The notes: generated from the letters alone by a model not told the origin. Positions 1-4,986 are shown, numbered from the stretch's first letter. The stretch is DNA of 6,587 bases from JAKFVA01 sp046155225 (GCA_046155225.1 JBJXED010000007.1:1-6587), one strand, 5' to 3'. Made by a program: numbers and translations.

Positions 1-364
1 TCTTCAAATACGGGTAGCTCTTGTCGTCGCGGAACAAAATATTAAAGCGCGGGTGCAACGTTTTTATTAGGTTGTTTTCCAGCAGCAGCGCCTCGGCTTC
101 CGAGCGCACCACGGTGGTTTCCATGCGTGCGATTTTGCTGACCATGTGGCCAATGCGGGTGCCGCCGAGGCTCTTTTGAAAATAGTTAGCCACGCGCTTT
201 TTGAGGTCGCGCGCCTTGCCGACGTACAGCAGCGCGTTGCTATCATCAAAATAGCGGTAGACACCCGGCAGCGGCGGCAAGGCGGCGACTTGCGCCAATA
301 AAGCGGCGCTGTGTGGCGCTACACCAGGCGGCTTTTCGGGTGCTGCGGATGGGACTTCTGGCAT
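1..364 (-). CDS. uvrC: UvrABC excinuclease subunit C, N-terminal part (cut by window edge)
   Basis: UvrC is the nuclease subunit of bacterial nucleotide excision repair. Its N-terminal GIY-YIG domain makes the 3' incision beside a lesion marked by UvrA/UvrB. Only the first 121 codons are present; the rest lies beyond position 1. Reading the minus strand, the GIY-YIG signature is clear: LPGVYRYF at residues 32-39, LLYVGKARDLKKRVANYF at about 45-62, and SEAEALLLENNLIK at about 88-101 with the likely metal-binding Glu. PRFNILFRDDKSYPYLK follows at the edge and is typical of UvrC. The ATG at 364-362 gives a roughly 30-residue Ala/Pro-rich leader before the domain, somewhat longer than usual. The frame stays open upstream, but I found no in-frame ATG between it and about position 480. 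No Shine-Dalgarno is visible; an ACAAT box ends 7 nt before the ATG. The gene is divergent from earP. Identity is secure; the start is less so. Confidence 0.95.
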   Translation of the reverse strand, partial: MPEVPSAAPEKPPGVAPHSAALLAQVAALPPLPGVYRYFDDSNALLYVGKARDLKKRVANYFQKSLGGTRIGHMVSKIARMETTVVRSEAEALLLENNLIKTLHPRFNILFRDDKSYPYLK

Positions 365-421
365 AGCCGCTATTGTGTCGCGCCGCGCCGCGAACCTTCC
401 TGCGTCCCGGACAATGCCGCA
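365..421. promoter_or_regulatory. Divergent uvrC/earP intergenic region with start-proximal ACAAT boxes
   Basis: Only 57 bp separate the chosen uvrC and earP ATGs, so both promoters must fit here or inside the genes. On the plus strand ACAAT (411-415) lies 6 nt before the earP ATG. On the minus strand ACAAT (376-372) lies 7 nt before the uvrC ATG. Each matches a sigma70 -10 hexamer at four of six positions (GACAAT, CACAAT). I see no matching -35 box and no Shine-Dalgarno at either start. If these are the -10 boxes, the transcripts would begin at or next to the start codon. This is inference from spacing only. Confidence 0.3.
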
Positions 422-1636
422 ATGCGCGGTCCGAGCTCCAACACCCCGATAACAGCCGCCCCGGCAACCTCGTTGTGGGACATCTTTTGCCAAGTCATTG
501 ACAACTATGGCGACATTGGCGTGTGCTGGCGGCTGGCCTGCAACCTGGCACAGCGCGGCCAGCGCGTGCGGTTGTGGGTGGACGATGCCAGCGCTTTGGC
601 TTGGATGGCACCTGCCGGATGCCCTGGCGTGGCGGTGCATCCTTGGCCCGTGGGCAAAATTATCGGGAGCACTTTCCCGCCGCCCGGCGATGTCGTGATC
701 GAAGCGTTTGGCTGCCAGCTTAGTCCTGAATTCATAGCAACACTCGCTGATTCAACTAGCGCAAGCAGCAATAATCACACAATAAATCCGGTATGGATCA
801 ATTTGGAATACCTCAGCGCCGAGCCGTACGTGGAGCGCAGCCACCTACTGCCCTCGCCACAAAAAAATGGCTTGACCAAGCACTTTTTCTACCCTGGCTT
901 CAACAGCAGTACCGGCGGGTTGTTGCGCGAGCCGGATTTGCTCGAAAGGCAAGCCGCCTTTAACCGCGCCGCCTGGCTGCAAGCCCATGGCCTTGCCTGG
1001 CAAGGCGAGCGGCTCATCAGCCTGTTTTGCTACGAACCGCCTGCGATTGGCGACTTGCTGCAGCAGTTGCGCAGCGCCAGCCAAAGGGCGCGACTGCTGG
1101 TCACGCCGGGACGCGCGGCCGCTGCGGTTTTGCAGTGCCTGAATGGCATCCAGCCAATACAAAACGATCGGAGTGCGCTACAAATTTCATACCTGCCGCA
1201 TTTGACGCAAACCGATTTTGACCACCTGCTGTGGGCCTGCGACCTGAATTTTGTGCGCGGTGAAGATTCGCTGGTGCGGGCGTTGTGGGCGGGCAAGCCA
1301 TTCATCTGGCAAGCCTATCCGCAGCAGGACGCGGCGCACCACGCCAAGCTGGCGGCGTTTTTAGGCTGGCTGCAAGCACCGCCCGCGCTGGCGGACGCGC
1401 ACAATTTTTGGAATGGCGTTACAGGTGAGGCCACGCCCTTGGCATTCACCGAGCCCGCTGCCCTGGCGGCCGCGCAGCGCTGCATCACCGAGGCCTGCGC
1501 CAAGTTGCTGGCTCAAGAAGACTTGGCCAGCCAACTCATTGGCTTCGTGCAAGTGCAATACCAAGTGCAGTCAGGCCAAGTGCAGTCAAAGCTTCAAGGC
1601 TTGCAGCGGGACGAGTCGCCGCCTGAATCGACCTGA
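422..1636 (+). CDS. earP: EF-P arginine-32 rhamnosyltransferase EarP
   Basis: EarP is a cytosolic inverting GT-B glycosyltransferase. It moves rhamnose from dTDP-beta-L-rhamnose onto Arg32 of elongation factor P, activating EF-P for polyproline rescue. The N-terminal hallmark WDIFCQVIDNYGDIGVCWRL is at residues 19-38 from the ATG at 422. Asp27 and Asp31 match the essential Asp13/Asp17 of the Pseudomonas putida enzyme as I recall it. VWINLEYLSAEPYV lies mid-protein. The sugar-nucleotide-site motif FVRGEDSLVRALWAGKPF has Glu281, matching P. putida Glu273. From 422 the protein is 404 aa, slightly long for the family. The reading frame is open back to 311, but that extension overlaps uvrC and has no EarP-like sequence. 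A TTG at 473 would start just before the conserved block and is an alternative (387 aa). Oddities: an AT-rich in-frame stretch at about 728-787, a PPPG motif at residues 86-89, and a repetitive QVQ-rich C-terminus. The efp gene follows 76 bp downstream, which fits the function. Confidence 0.95.
   Translation: MRGPSSNTPITAAPATSLWDIFCQVIDNYGDIGVCWRLACNLAQRGQRVRLWVDDASALAWMAPAGCPGVAVHPWPVGKIIGSTFPPPGDVVIEAFGCQLSPEFIATLADSTSASSNNHTINPVWINLEYLSAEPYVERSHLLPSPQKNGLTKHFFYPGFNSSTGGLLREPDLLERQAAFNRAAWLQAHGLAWQGERLISLFCYEPPAIGDLLQQLRSASQRARLLVTPGRAAAAVLQCLNGIQPIQNDRSALQISYLPHLTQTDFDHLLWACDLNFVRGEDSLVRALWAGKPFIWQAYPQQDAAHHAKLAAFLGWLQAPPALADAHNFWNGVTGEATPLAFTEPAALAAAQRCITEACAKLLAQEDLASQLIGFVQVQYQVQSGQVQSKLQGLQRDESPPEST
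728..787 (+). repeat. AT-rich degenerate palindromic element inside earP (tentative)
   Basis: This 60-bp stretch is about 38% GC inside a clearly GC-rich gene. It contains ATAGC (734-738), then CGCT (745-748) and AGCG (758-761) as a short inverted repeat around GATTCAACT, then an A/T-rich tail. The arrangement resembles, in degenerate form, a short interspersed palindrome that I recall from Comamonadaceae genomes (ATAGC, then a GCGCTT/AAGCGC arm pair around ATTCA). It stays in frame and encodes low-complexity residues (TLADSTSASSNNHTIN) just before the conserved VWINLEYLSAE block, where EarP proteins vary in length. Base composition and the small inverted repeat are seen directly; the family assignment is from memory. 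Confidence 0.4.
1550..1588 (+). repeat. Short tandem repeat at the earP 3' end (QVQ-rich)
   Basis: The 13-mer CCAAGTGCAGTCA occurs exactly twice, at 1561-1573 and 1576-1588, with 2 bp between. A shorter related copy, CAAGTGCA, begins at 1550. The units are 12 and 15 bp apart, so the frame is kept, and they encode QVQYQVQSGQVQS near the EarP C-terminus. It looks like a slippage duplication outside the catalytic core. Confidence 0.6.
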
Positions 1637-1663
1637 CAAAGCCCGCTAAAATAGCAGGCTTTG
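1637..1663 (+). promoter_or_regulatory. Hairpin after earP stop, containing a possible efp -10 box
   Basis: Directly after the earP TGA, CAAAGCC (1637-1643) pairs with GGCTTTG (1657-1663) and GCTA (1645-1648) with TAGC (1652-1655). That gives an 11-bp stem with one C/A mismatch and a 3-nt loop. No T-run follows, so it is not a standard intrinsic terminator. TAAAAT at 1647-1652 matches a sigma70 -10 box at five of six positions and would give an efp leader of about 55 nt; no good -35 box is visible. The stem could instead act as a weak terminator or RNA 3'-end stabiliser between earP and efp. No Shine-Dalgarno is visible before the efp ATG. Confidence 0.45.
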
Positions 1664-1712
1664 CATCCGCTTGCAGCGTCAGTCGCCGCCGCACCAACCA
1701 CGACACCATCCC

Positions 1713-2267
1713 ATGAAAATCGCTCAAGACATACGCGCCGGCAACGTCATCATGCACGGCAAAGACCCGATGATCGTGCTGCGCACCGAATACAGCCGCG
1801 GCGGCCGCAATTCGGCCACCGTGCGCATGAAGCTCAAAAGCCTGATTGCCAACTTCGGCACCGAAGTGGTGTTCAAAGCCGACGACAAGATGGATCAGGT
1901 CATTCTGGAGAAGAAAGACTGCACTTACTCTTACTTTGCCGACCCGATGTATGTGTGGATGGACAGCGAGTACAACCAGTACGAAGTGGAGTCCGAAAAC
2001 ATGGGCGACGCGCTCAGCTACCTCGAAGACGGCATGACCGCCGAAGTGGTGTTCTACGAAGGCAAGGCCCTCTCCGTCGAGCTGCCCACCAGCGTCGAGC
2101 GCGAAATCACCTGGACCGAACCCGCCGTGAAAGGCGACACCTCCGGCAAAGTGCTCAAGCCCGCCAAAATCGCCACCGGCTTTGAGATCGGCGTGCCAAT
2201 TTTTGTGGCGCAGGGCGACAAGGTCGAGATTGACACCCGCACTGGGGAATACAGAAAACGGGTTTGA
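1713..2267 (+). CDS. efp: Translation elongation factor P
   Basis: EF-P binds between the ribosomal P and E sites and stimulates peptide bond formation when ribosomes stall at consecutive prolines. The 184-aa length is normal for bacterial EF-P. The N-terminal KOW-like domain covers about residues 1-63, with the modification loop EYSRGGRNSATV. Arg32 sits at its tip, the residue rhamnosylated by EarP; lysine-modified EF-Ps have Lys there instead. Two OB-like domains follow (about 64-126 and 127-184), ending in GVPIFVAQGDKVEIDTRTGE at about 161-180, the usual EF-P C-terminal signature. The ATG at 1713 gives the classic MKIAQDIRAGNVI start. An upstream TTG at 1671 would only add a non-conserved leader. 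Pairing with earP just upstream confirms the rhamnose type of EF-P. The dTDP-rhamnose synthesis genes are not in this window. Confidence 0.98.
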   Translation: MKIAQDIRAGNVIMHGKDPMIVLRTEYSRGGRNSATVRMKLKSLIANFGTEVVFKADDKMDQVILEKKDCTYSYFADPMYVWMDSEYNQYEVESENMGDALSYLEDGMTAEVVFYEGKALSVELPTSVEREITWTEPAVKGDTSGKVLKPAKIATGFEIGVPIFVAQGDKVEIDTRTGEYRKRV

Positions 2268-2344
2268 TCGGTTTTATCGCCTCGTCCGCCGGATCTGGCG
2301 GCGGGCAGGAGTAGGGGCCAGCGCATACCCATTCATTGGATCCC
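2268..2344 (+). other. Short intergenic gap after efp, with a weak hairpin
   Basis: This 77-bp gap holds a 5-bp GC inverted repeat, CCGCC (2286-2290) and GGCGG (2297-2301), with a 6-nt loop and no T-run after it. It is at best a weak terminator. GGAG at 2308-2311 is too far from the next ATG (2345) to be its ribosome binding site. No convincing promoter is visible. Confidence 0.3.
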
Positions 2345-3259
2345 ATGGCTTTTGACTTCTCCCACATCCCCGTCCCTTTTCGCATGCAGCCCGGCCTGCA
2401 GCGCATCACCCCTGCAGAGGCCCGCCTCACCCCGCTGCAACCCGGCAGCAAGCTCCACGCCGAGAAAAGCCTGGTCTGCCAAGCCCACCAAGCCGTCTTG
2501 ACTGTGCCCGGTTTTGACGCTGCAAACGCTATTCATACCATAGCACTCAGTGCAGATTCTACTTTGGCCACAAGCCAATTTGATCTAAAAAAAGCCGCGG
2601 AAACGCCTGGGGACGCCTCGCAAGCCTTGGCCAACACAGCCGAGGCACAGGCTCACGCTTGGGCCTTGAAAGTACAGGAAGATTTTTGCGTGATCGAAGG
2701 TAGCGATGCCAGGCTCGTCTGGCTGTGCGTTTGCAGCCCTTCGCATTGGGCGCCTGAAGAAAAAATCGGCTTGCCCTTTGCTGCCGTTCACGCGCCCGTG
2801 GCCGGCAACGCCGCCTTGCTCGCGGCAACGCCCCCCTTGCTGCAACGCATTACCAGTGGCGAGGCCAGCCAGCGCTACTGGCGCAGGCAGGTCTGGACTA
2901 TCACGCCCTGCGCGCGCTACGACCAGCACCCCCAGCGCCACCCGCGCACGCCCTGGCCCGCTTGGCACGCAGGTGAAAACGCTCCGCAATTTGCCCTGCA
3001 TTTCGCTGAGCAATGTTGGCTGCGGTCGGAGTGCCAAACCTTTTTGCCAGTCTTGCTGCCAAACGGCAGCGCCAGCGCGCAAACCCTGTTCACGATTCGT
3101 GTGGAACTGCAGCCGCTCGTGCAGGCCGTACAAGCGCCCTGGCAAGCCCAGCGCCTAGCCGATTCGCTAGCGTCGATGACGGACGCCGTGCTGGCCTACA
3201 AAAACCTCAGCGCCGCCAGAGCGCCGTTACTGGCCTGGTTGAACACGCGCCTGCACTAA
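2345..3259 (+). CDS. DUF3445 / heme-dependent oxidative N-demethylase alpha-subunit-like protein
   Basis: The 304-aa protein resembles the DUF3445 (HODM_asu-like) family. The characterised member is the heme-binding, PAS-fold alpha subunit of an oxidative N-demethylase acting on dimethylamine; most members have no proven function. Family features in order: PFRMQPGLQRI at about residues 11-21; VQEDFCVIEG at 110-119; CSPSHWAPEEKIGLPFAAVH at 130-149, where His149 is a candidate heme ligand; RYWRRQVWTI at 177-186; CQTFLPVLLPNGSASAQTLF at 230-249; and FTIRVELQPL to 258. The family's usual ERQT motif, as I recall it, reads ECQT here. The beta and gamma subunits of the true enzyme are not nearby, so the activity may differ. 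ATG 2345 is preferred; the in-frame TTG at 2336 adds three residues. There is no strong Shine-Dalgarno. An AT-rich insert encodes about residues 61-82, a variable region. The family call is made from remembered motifs. Confidence 0.75.
   Translation: MAFDFSHIPVPFRMQPGLQRITPAEARLTPLQPGSKLHAEKSLVCQAHQAVLTVPGFDAANAIHTIALSADSTLATSQFDLKKAAETPGDASQALANTAEAQAHAWALKVQEDFCVIEGSDARLVWLCVCSPSHWAPEEKIGLPFAAVHAPVAGNAALLAATPPLLQRITSGEASQRYWRRQVWTITPCARYDQHPQRHPRTPWPAWHAGENAPQFALHFAEQCWLRSECQTFLPVLLPNGSASAQTLFTIRVELQPLVQAVQAPWQAQRLADSLASMTDAVLAYKNLSAARAPLLAWLNTRLH
2526..2590 (+). repeat. AT-rich palindromic element inside the DUF3445 gene (tentative)
   Basis: This stretch is about 40% GC in a GC-rich gene and carries three small inverted repeats in a row: GCTAT/ATAGC (2528-2532, 2540-2544), GCACT/AGTGC (2543-2547, 2549-2553) and TTGGC/GCCAA (2564-2568, 2574-2578). 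It ends in AATTTGATCTAAAA. The order GCTATT, ATAGC, GGCCA, AATTTGAT matches, in degenerate form, a short interspersed palindrome I recall as frequent in Comamonadaceae genomes. It is in frame and encodes low-complexity residues (NAIHTIALSADSTLATSQF) in a part of the protein with no conserved motif. The inverted repeats are seen directly; the family link is from memory. Confidence 0.5.
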
Positions 3260-3330
3260 CCCTGCACACGCTGCGGCCATGACCCGCCGCCACCATAAAG
3301 TGGCCGCCCGGCTGCGCCACAATCCCACCC
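3260..3330 (+). promoter_or_regulatory. Upstream region of the LOG gene with a start-proximal ACAAT box
   Basis: In this 71-bp gap, CGGCCA (3274-3279) and TGGCCG (3301-3306) form a distant inverted repeat, with CCAC/GTGG (3291-3294 region and 3300-3303) nested inside. CACAAT at 3318-3323 ends 7 nt before the ATG at 3331, the same placement as at uvrC and earP. No Shine-Dalgarno and no clear -35 box are visible. Confidence 0.3.
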
Positions 3331-4197
3331 ATGAAAAATGACGCTTTAATCAAACAACGCGCCCTTGCCGACGCCTGGGATACCCTGCAAAACCACGCTG
3401 GCGAAGGCAAGCCGCTCGAGCCGCACGCCTACCGCGTGGCCTTTGCCGACCCCGAGTTTTTGCTGCGCCGCGAAACTCGCGGCATCCGCATGCAGCTGGA
3501 AATGCTCAAACCCGATCTGGAGCAGCAAGCGCGCGGCATCCAGCAAACCATTGTGGTGTTTGGCAGCGCCCGGTTTTGCTCACCCGAAGACGCGCAAAAA
3601 CGGCTCGAGACCGCCTTGCAAAGTGGCGACGCTGCGCTGGCCGCCACGGCGCAAAAAATCCTGAAAAACAGCGTGTACTACACCCACGCGCAGCGCTTTG
3701 CCACGCTTGTGGCGCTGCACAGCCAGCACCTGGATACGCAAGACAAGCTGTTCATTTGCACCGGCGGCGGCCCCGGCATCATGGAAGCTGCCAACCGCGG
3801 CGCGCACGACGTGGGTGCCCCCAGCGTGGGCCTGTCGATCGCGCTGCCGTTTGAGAGCAGCGGCAACGCGTTCATCACGCCCGAACTCAGCTTCAAGTTT
3901 CACTACTTTGCGCTGCGCAAAATGCATTTCATGATCCGCGCCAAGGCGCTGGTCGCCTTCCCCGGCGGCTTCGGTACGCTCGACGAATTGTTTGAAGTGA
4001 TCACCCTGGTGCAAACCGGCAAGTCGCAACCCGTGCCGATCATCTTGTTTGGCACCGACTACTGGAAGCGGCTGGTCAACTTTGACGTGCTGGTGGAAGA
4101 AGGCGCCATCTCCGAGCGCGATTTGCAACTGGTGCACTATGTGGACGAACCCGAGGCGGCGTGGGAGATTATTCGGGCGTTTTATTCGCTGGGGTGA
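3331..4197 (+). CDS. LOG family (TIGR00730-type) Rossmann-fold phosphoribohydrolase-like protein
   Basis: Members of this family cleave the N-glycosidic bond of nucleoside 5'-monophosphates, releasing base and ribose 5-phosphate. Plant LOG enzymes activate cytokinins this way; many bacterial homologues act on AMP-like nucleotides or are untested. The 288-aa protein has an N-terminal extension of about 70 residues, then the Rossmann core starting at TIVVFGSARF (73-82). Key motifs are GGGPGIMEAANRGA (145-158), RKMHFMIRAKALVAF (196-210) and PGGFGTLDE (211-219). The GGGPGIMEA and PGGxGTxxE motifs form the nucleotide site and identify the family. The substrate cannot be read from sequence, and the often-used label lysine decarboxylase should not be applied. 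The stop codon (4195-4197) directly touches the stop of the convergent vapC gene. The ATG at 3331 is the first in frame. Confidence 0.9.
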   Translation: MKNDALIKQRALADAWDTLQNHAGEGKPLEPHAYRVAFADPEFLLRRETRGIRMQLEMLKPDLEQQARGIQQTIVVFGSARFCSPEDAQKRLETALQSGDAALAATAQKILKNSVYYTHAQRFATLVALHSQHLDTQDKLFICTGGGPGIMEAANRGAHDVGAPSVGLSIALPFESSGNAFITPELSFKFHYFALRKMHFMIRAKALVAFPGGFGTLDELFEVITLVQTGKSQPVPIILFGTDYWKRLVNFDVLVEEGAISERDLQLVHYVDEPEAAWEIIRAFYSLG

Positions 4198-4608
4198 TCA
4201 AACCGTGGCTGCGGGCGTCATGACCATCAAGCCTTCAAAGTAATGGCGGTAAAAACCGGCATCACACGTCAGCAGGGCGTCGGTTTGCTGCATGGCATGG
4301 GCACCAATTAAAAAATCGGGCGCAACGCGCTCGCGCGGCCCTTTGTTTCGGGCATAGCCGCGCATGATGCGCGCCGCCTCCAGTGCGGCATCCATGCTCA
4401 AGGGGTCGTGGTCAATCTGGCAGTCGGCCAGAAAGTCGCGCAGGTCTTGCGCATTGGCAAAGTAGCGCCCCAGCTCGGCCACCACCACCGCACACACACA
4501 CAGGCCGCCCTGGGCCAAAGCGGCCTCCAGCGCGGCCTGGGCTGCTGCGGCACCGGGAGCGCCTTTGACAATGTCAAACAGCACACTGGAGTCCACCGCC
4601 GTTTTCAT
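4198..4608 (-). CDS. vapC: PIN-domain ribonuclease toxin, VapC family
   Basis: VapC toxins are Mg2+-dependent PIN-domain RNases that cut specific RNAs, often tRNA or rRNA, and are inactivated by the cognate VapB. The 136-aa length is typical. All four acidic PIN positions are in place: Asp6 (AVDSSVLFDI), Glu45 (VVVAELGRYF), Asp98 (APDFLIGAHA) and Asp116 (LLTCDAGFYRHYF), so the enzyme looks intact. Its ATG overlaps the stop of the upstream antitoxin in an ATGA arrangement (4608-4605), the usual sign of translational coupling. The target RNA cannot be inferred. A (CA)6 dinucleotide run at 4491-4502 lies inside the coding region, at the CVC residues of a core strand. The gene ends flush against the convergent LOG gene with no space for a terminator. 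Confidence 0.92.
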   Translation of the reverse strand: MKTAVDSSVLFDIVKGAPGAAAAQAALEAALAQGGLCVCAVVVAELGRYFANAQDLRDFLADCQIDHDPLSMDAALEAARIMRGYARNKGPRERVAPDFLIGAHAMQQTDALLTCDAGFYRHYFEGLMVMTPAATV

Positions 4609-4877
4609 GGCTTGGCGGCTTTGCCATTTTTACCGGCGTCCCAGGGCACGGCGCGGCCGCGCAACTCGGCCAAGGCCTCATCTCGGGTCAGCCCGTCATC
4701 CACAGCTTTGCCGACCCAACGGCTCAAATCCAGGGCCACCTTTTTTTCAACCACCAGGCGGTTGTTTTCAATGCGCAGTTGCAGTTTGCTACCGGCTTTT
4801 AGGCCCAAGGCATCGCGGGCCTCTTTGGGAATCACAATCTGGCCGCGCTCGGCCAAGGTGATATCAAGCGTTTGCAT
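4605..4877 (-). CDS. vapB: AbrB/MazE-type antitoxin, VapB family
   Basis: This is the DNA-binding antitoxin of the VapC toxin that follows it. The 90-aa protein has an N-terminal SpoVT/AbrB-like swapped-hairpin domain at residues 1-46 (MQTLDITLAERGQIVIPKEA, then LGLKAGSKLQLRIENNRLVV). A charged C-terminal tail (47-90) is the expected toxin-wrapping region. The frame is open 34 codons further upstream, to 4979, but that part is AT-rich, not antitoxin-like and contains the promoter. The ATG at 4877 is preferred because GAGGG (minus strand, 4887-4883) lies at Shine-Dalgarno distance, one of the few good ribosome sites in this window. The VapB-VapC complex most likely represses its own promoter through the repeats just upstream. 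Confidence 0.92.
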   Translation of the reverse strand: MQTLDITLAERGQIVIPKEARDALGLKAGSKLQLRIENNRLVVEKKVALDLSRWVGKAVDDGLTRDEALAELRGRAVPWDAGKNGKAAKP

Positions 4878-4950
4878 GGTGACCCTCGTTAAGTGGATAA
4901 CATAAGTATGCTTTAAAAAGTATGAAGCATCAAGTACGTTAAAATTTCTC
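4878..4950 (-). promoter_or_regulatory. vapBC promoter and candidate operator
   Basis: This stretch is distinctly AT-rich. On the minus strand, TTGATG (4933-4928) and CATACT (4910-4905) are 17 bp apart and each matches the sigma70 consensus at four of six positions. That would put the transcript start about 20 nt before the vapB ATG. The promoter overlaps repeats: an inverted repeat ATGCTT/AAGCAT (4908-4913 and 4925-4930, 11-nt spacer) and a direct repeat AAGTATG (4904-4910 and 4918-4924, 14 bp apart). Repeats covering the -35 to -10 region are the expected layout for an autorepressed toxin-antitoxin operon. No binding data are available here. Confidence 0.55.
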
Positions 4951-4958
4951 CGACTCAA

Positions 4959-4975
4959 GCCGCACGGGCTGCGGC
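4959..4975 (-). terminator. Weak hairpin after rmuC
   Basis: GCCGCA (4959-4964) and TGCGGC (4970-4975) form a 6-bp GC stem with a 5-nt loop, 11 bp past the rmuC stop as read on the minus strand. The downstream side has only a delayed AATTTT, not an adjacent T-run. It is therefore a poor intrinsic terminator, and some read-through from rmuC into vapBC is possible. Confidence 0.3.
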
Positions 4976-4986
4976 GCAAGCTGCGG

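Noticed and set aside
311..421. Extension of the earP reading frame upstream to a start at 311
   Set aside because: It overlaps the start of uvrC on the other strand and encodes Arg/Cys-rich sequence unlike EarP, whose conserved part begins at about residue 19 from the ATG at 422.
1661..2185. Plus-strand open frame of 174 codons overlapping efp in another frame
   Set aside because: Arg/His-rich low-complexity translation; efp in the other frame is unambiguous.
2286..2301. Intrinsic terminator after efp
   Set aside because: The stem is only 5 bp and no T-run follows, so it is not called as a terminator.
2585..3145. Minus-strand open frame of 186 codons opposite the DUF3445 gene
   Set aside because: The composition is that of a shadow frame (Arg/Gly/Ala-rich) and the sense frame carries family motifs.
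3580..4137. Minus-strand open frame of 185 codons opposite the LOG gene
   Set aside because: It is a shadow of the well-supported LOG-family frame, with no motif of its own.
4408..4905. Plus-strand open frame of 165 codons across vapBC
   Set aside because: It is antisense to both vapC and vapB, which have intact motifs, and shows no recognisable domain.
4878..4979. Longer vapB starting at 4979
   Set aside because: The extra 34 residues fall in the AT-rich promoter and hairpin region and are not AbrB-like. The ATG at 4877 has a good Shine-Dalgarno.
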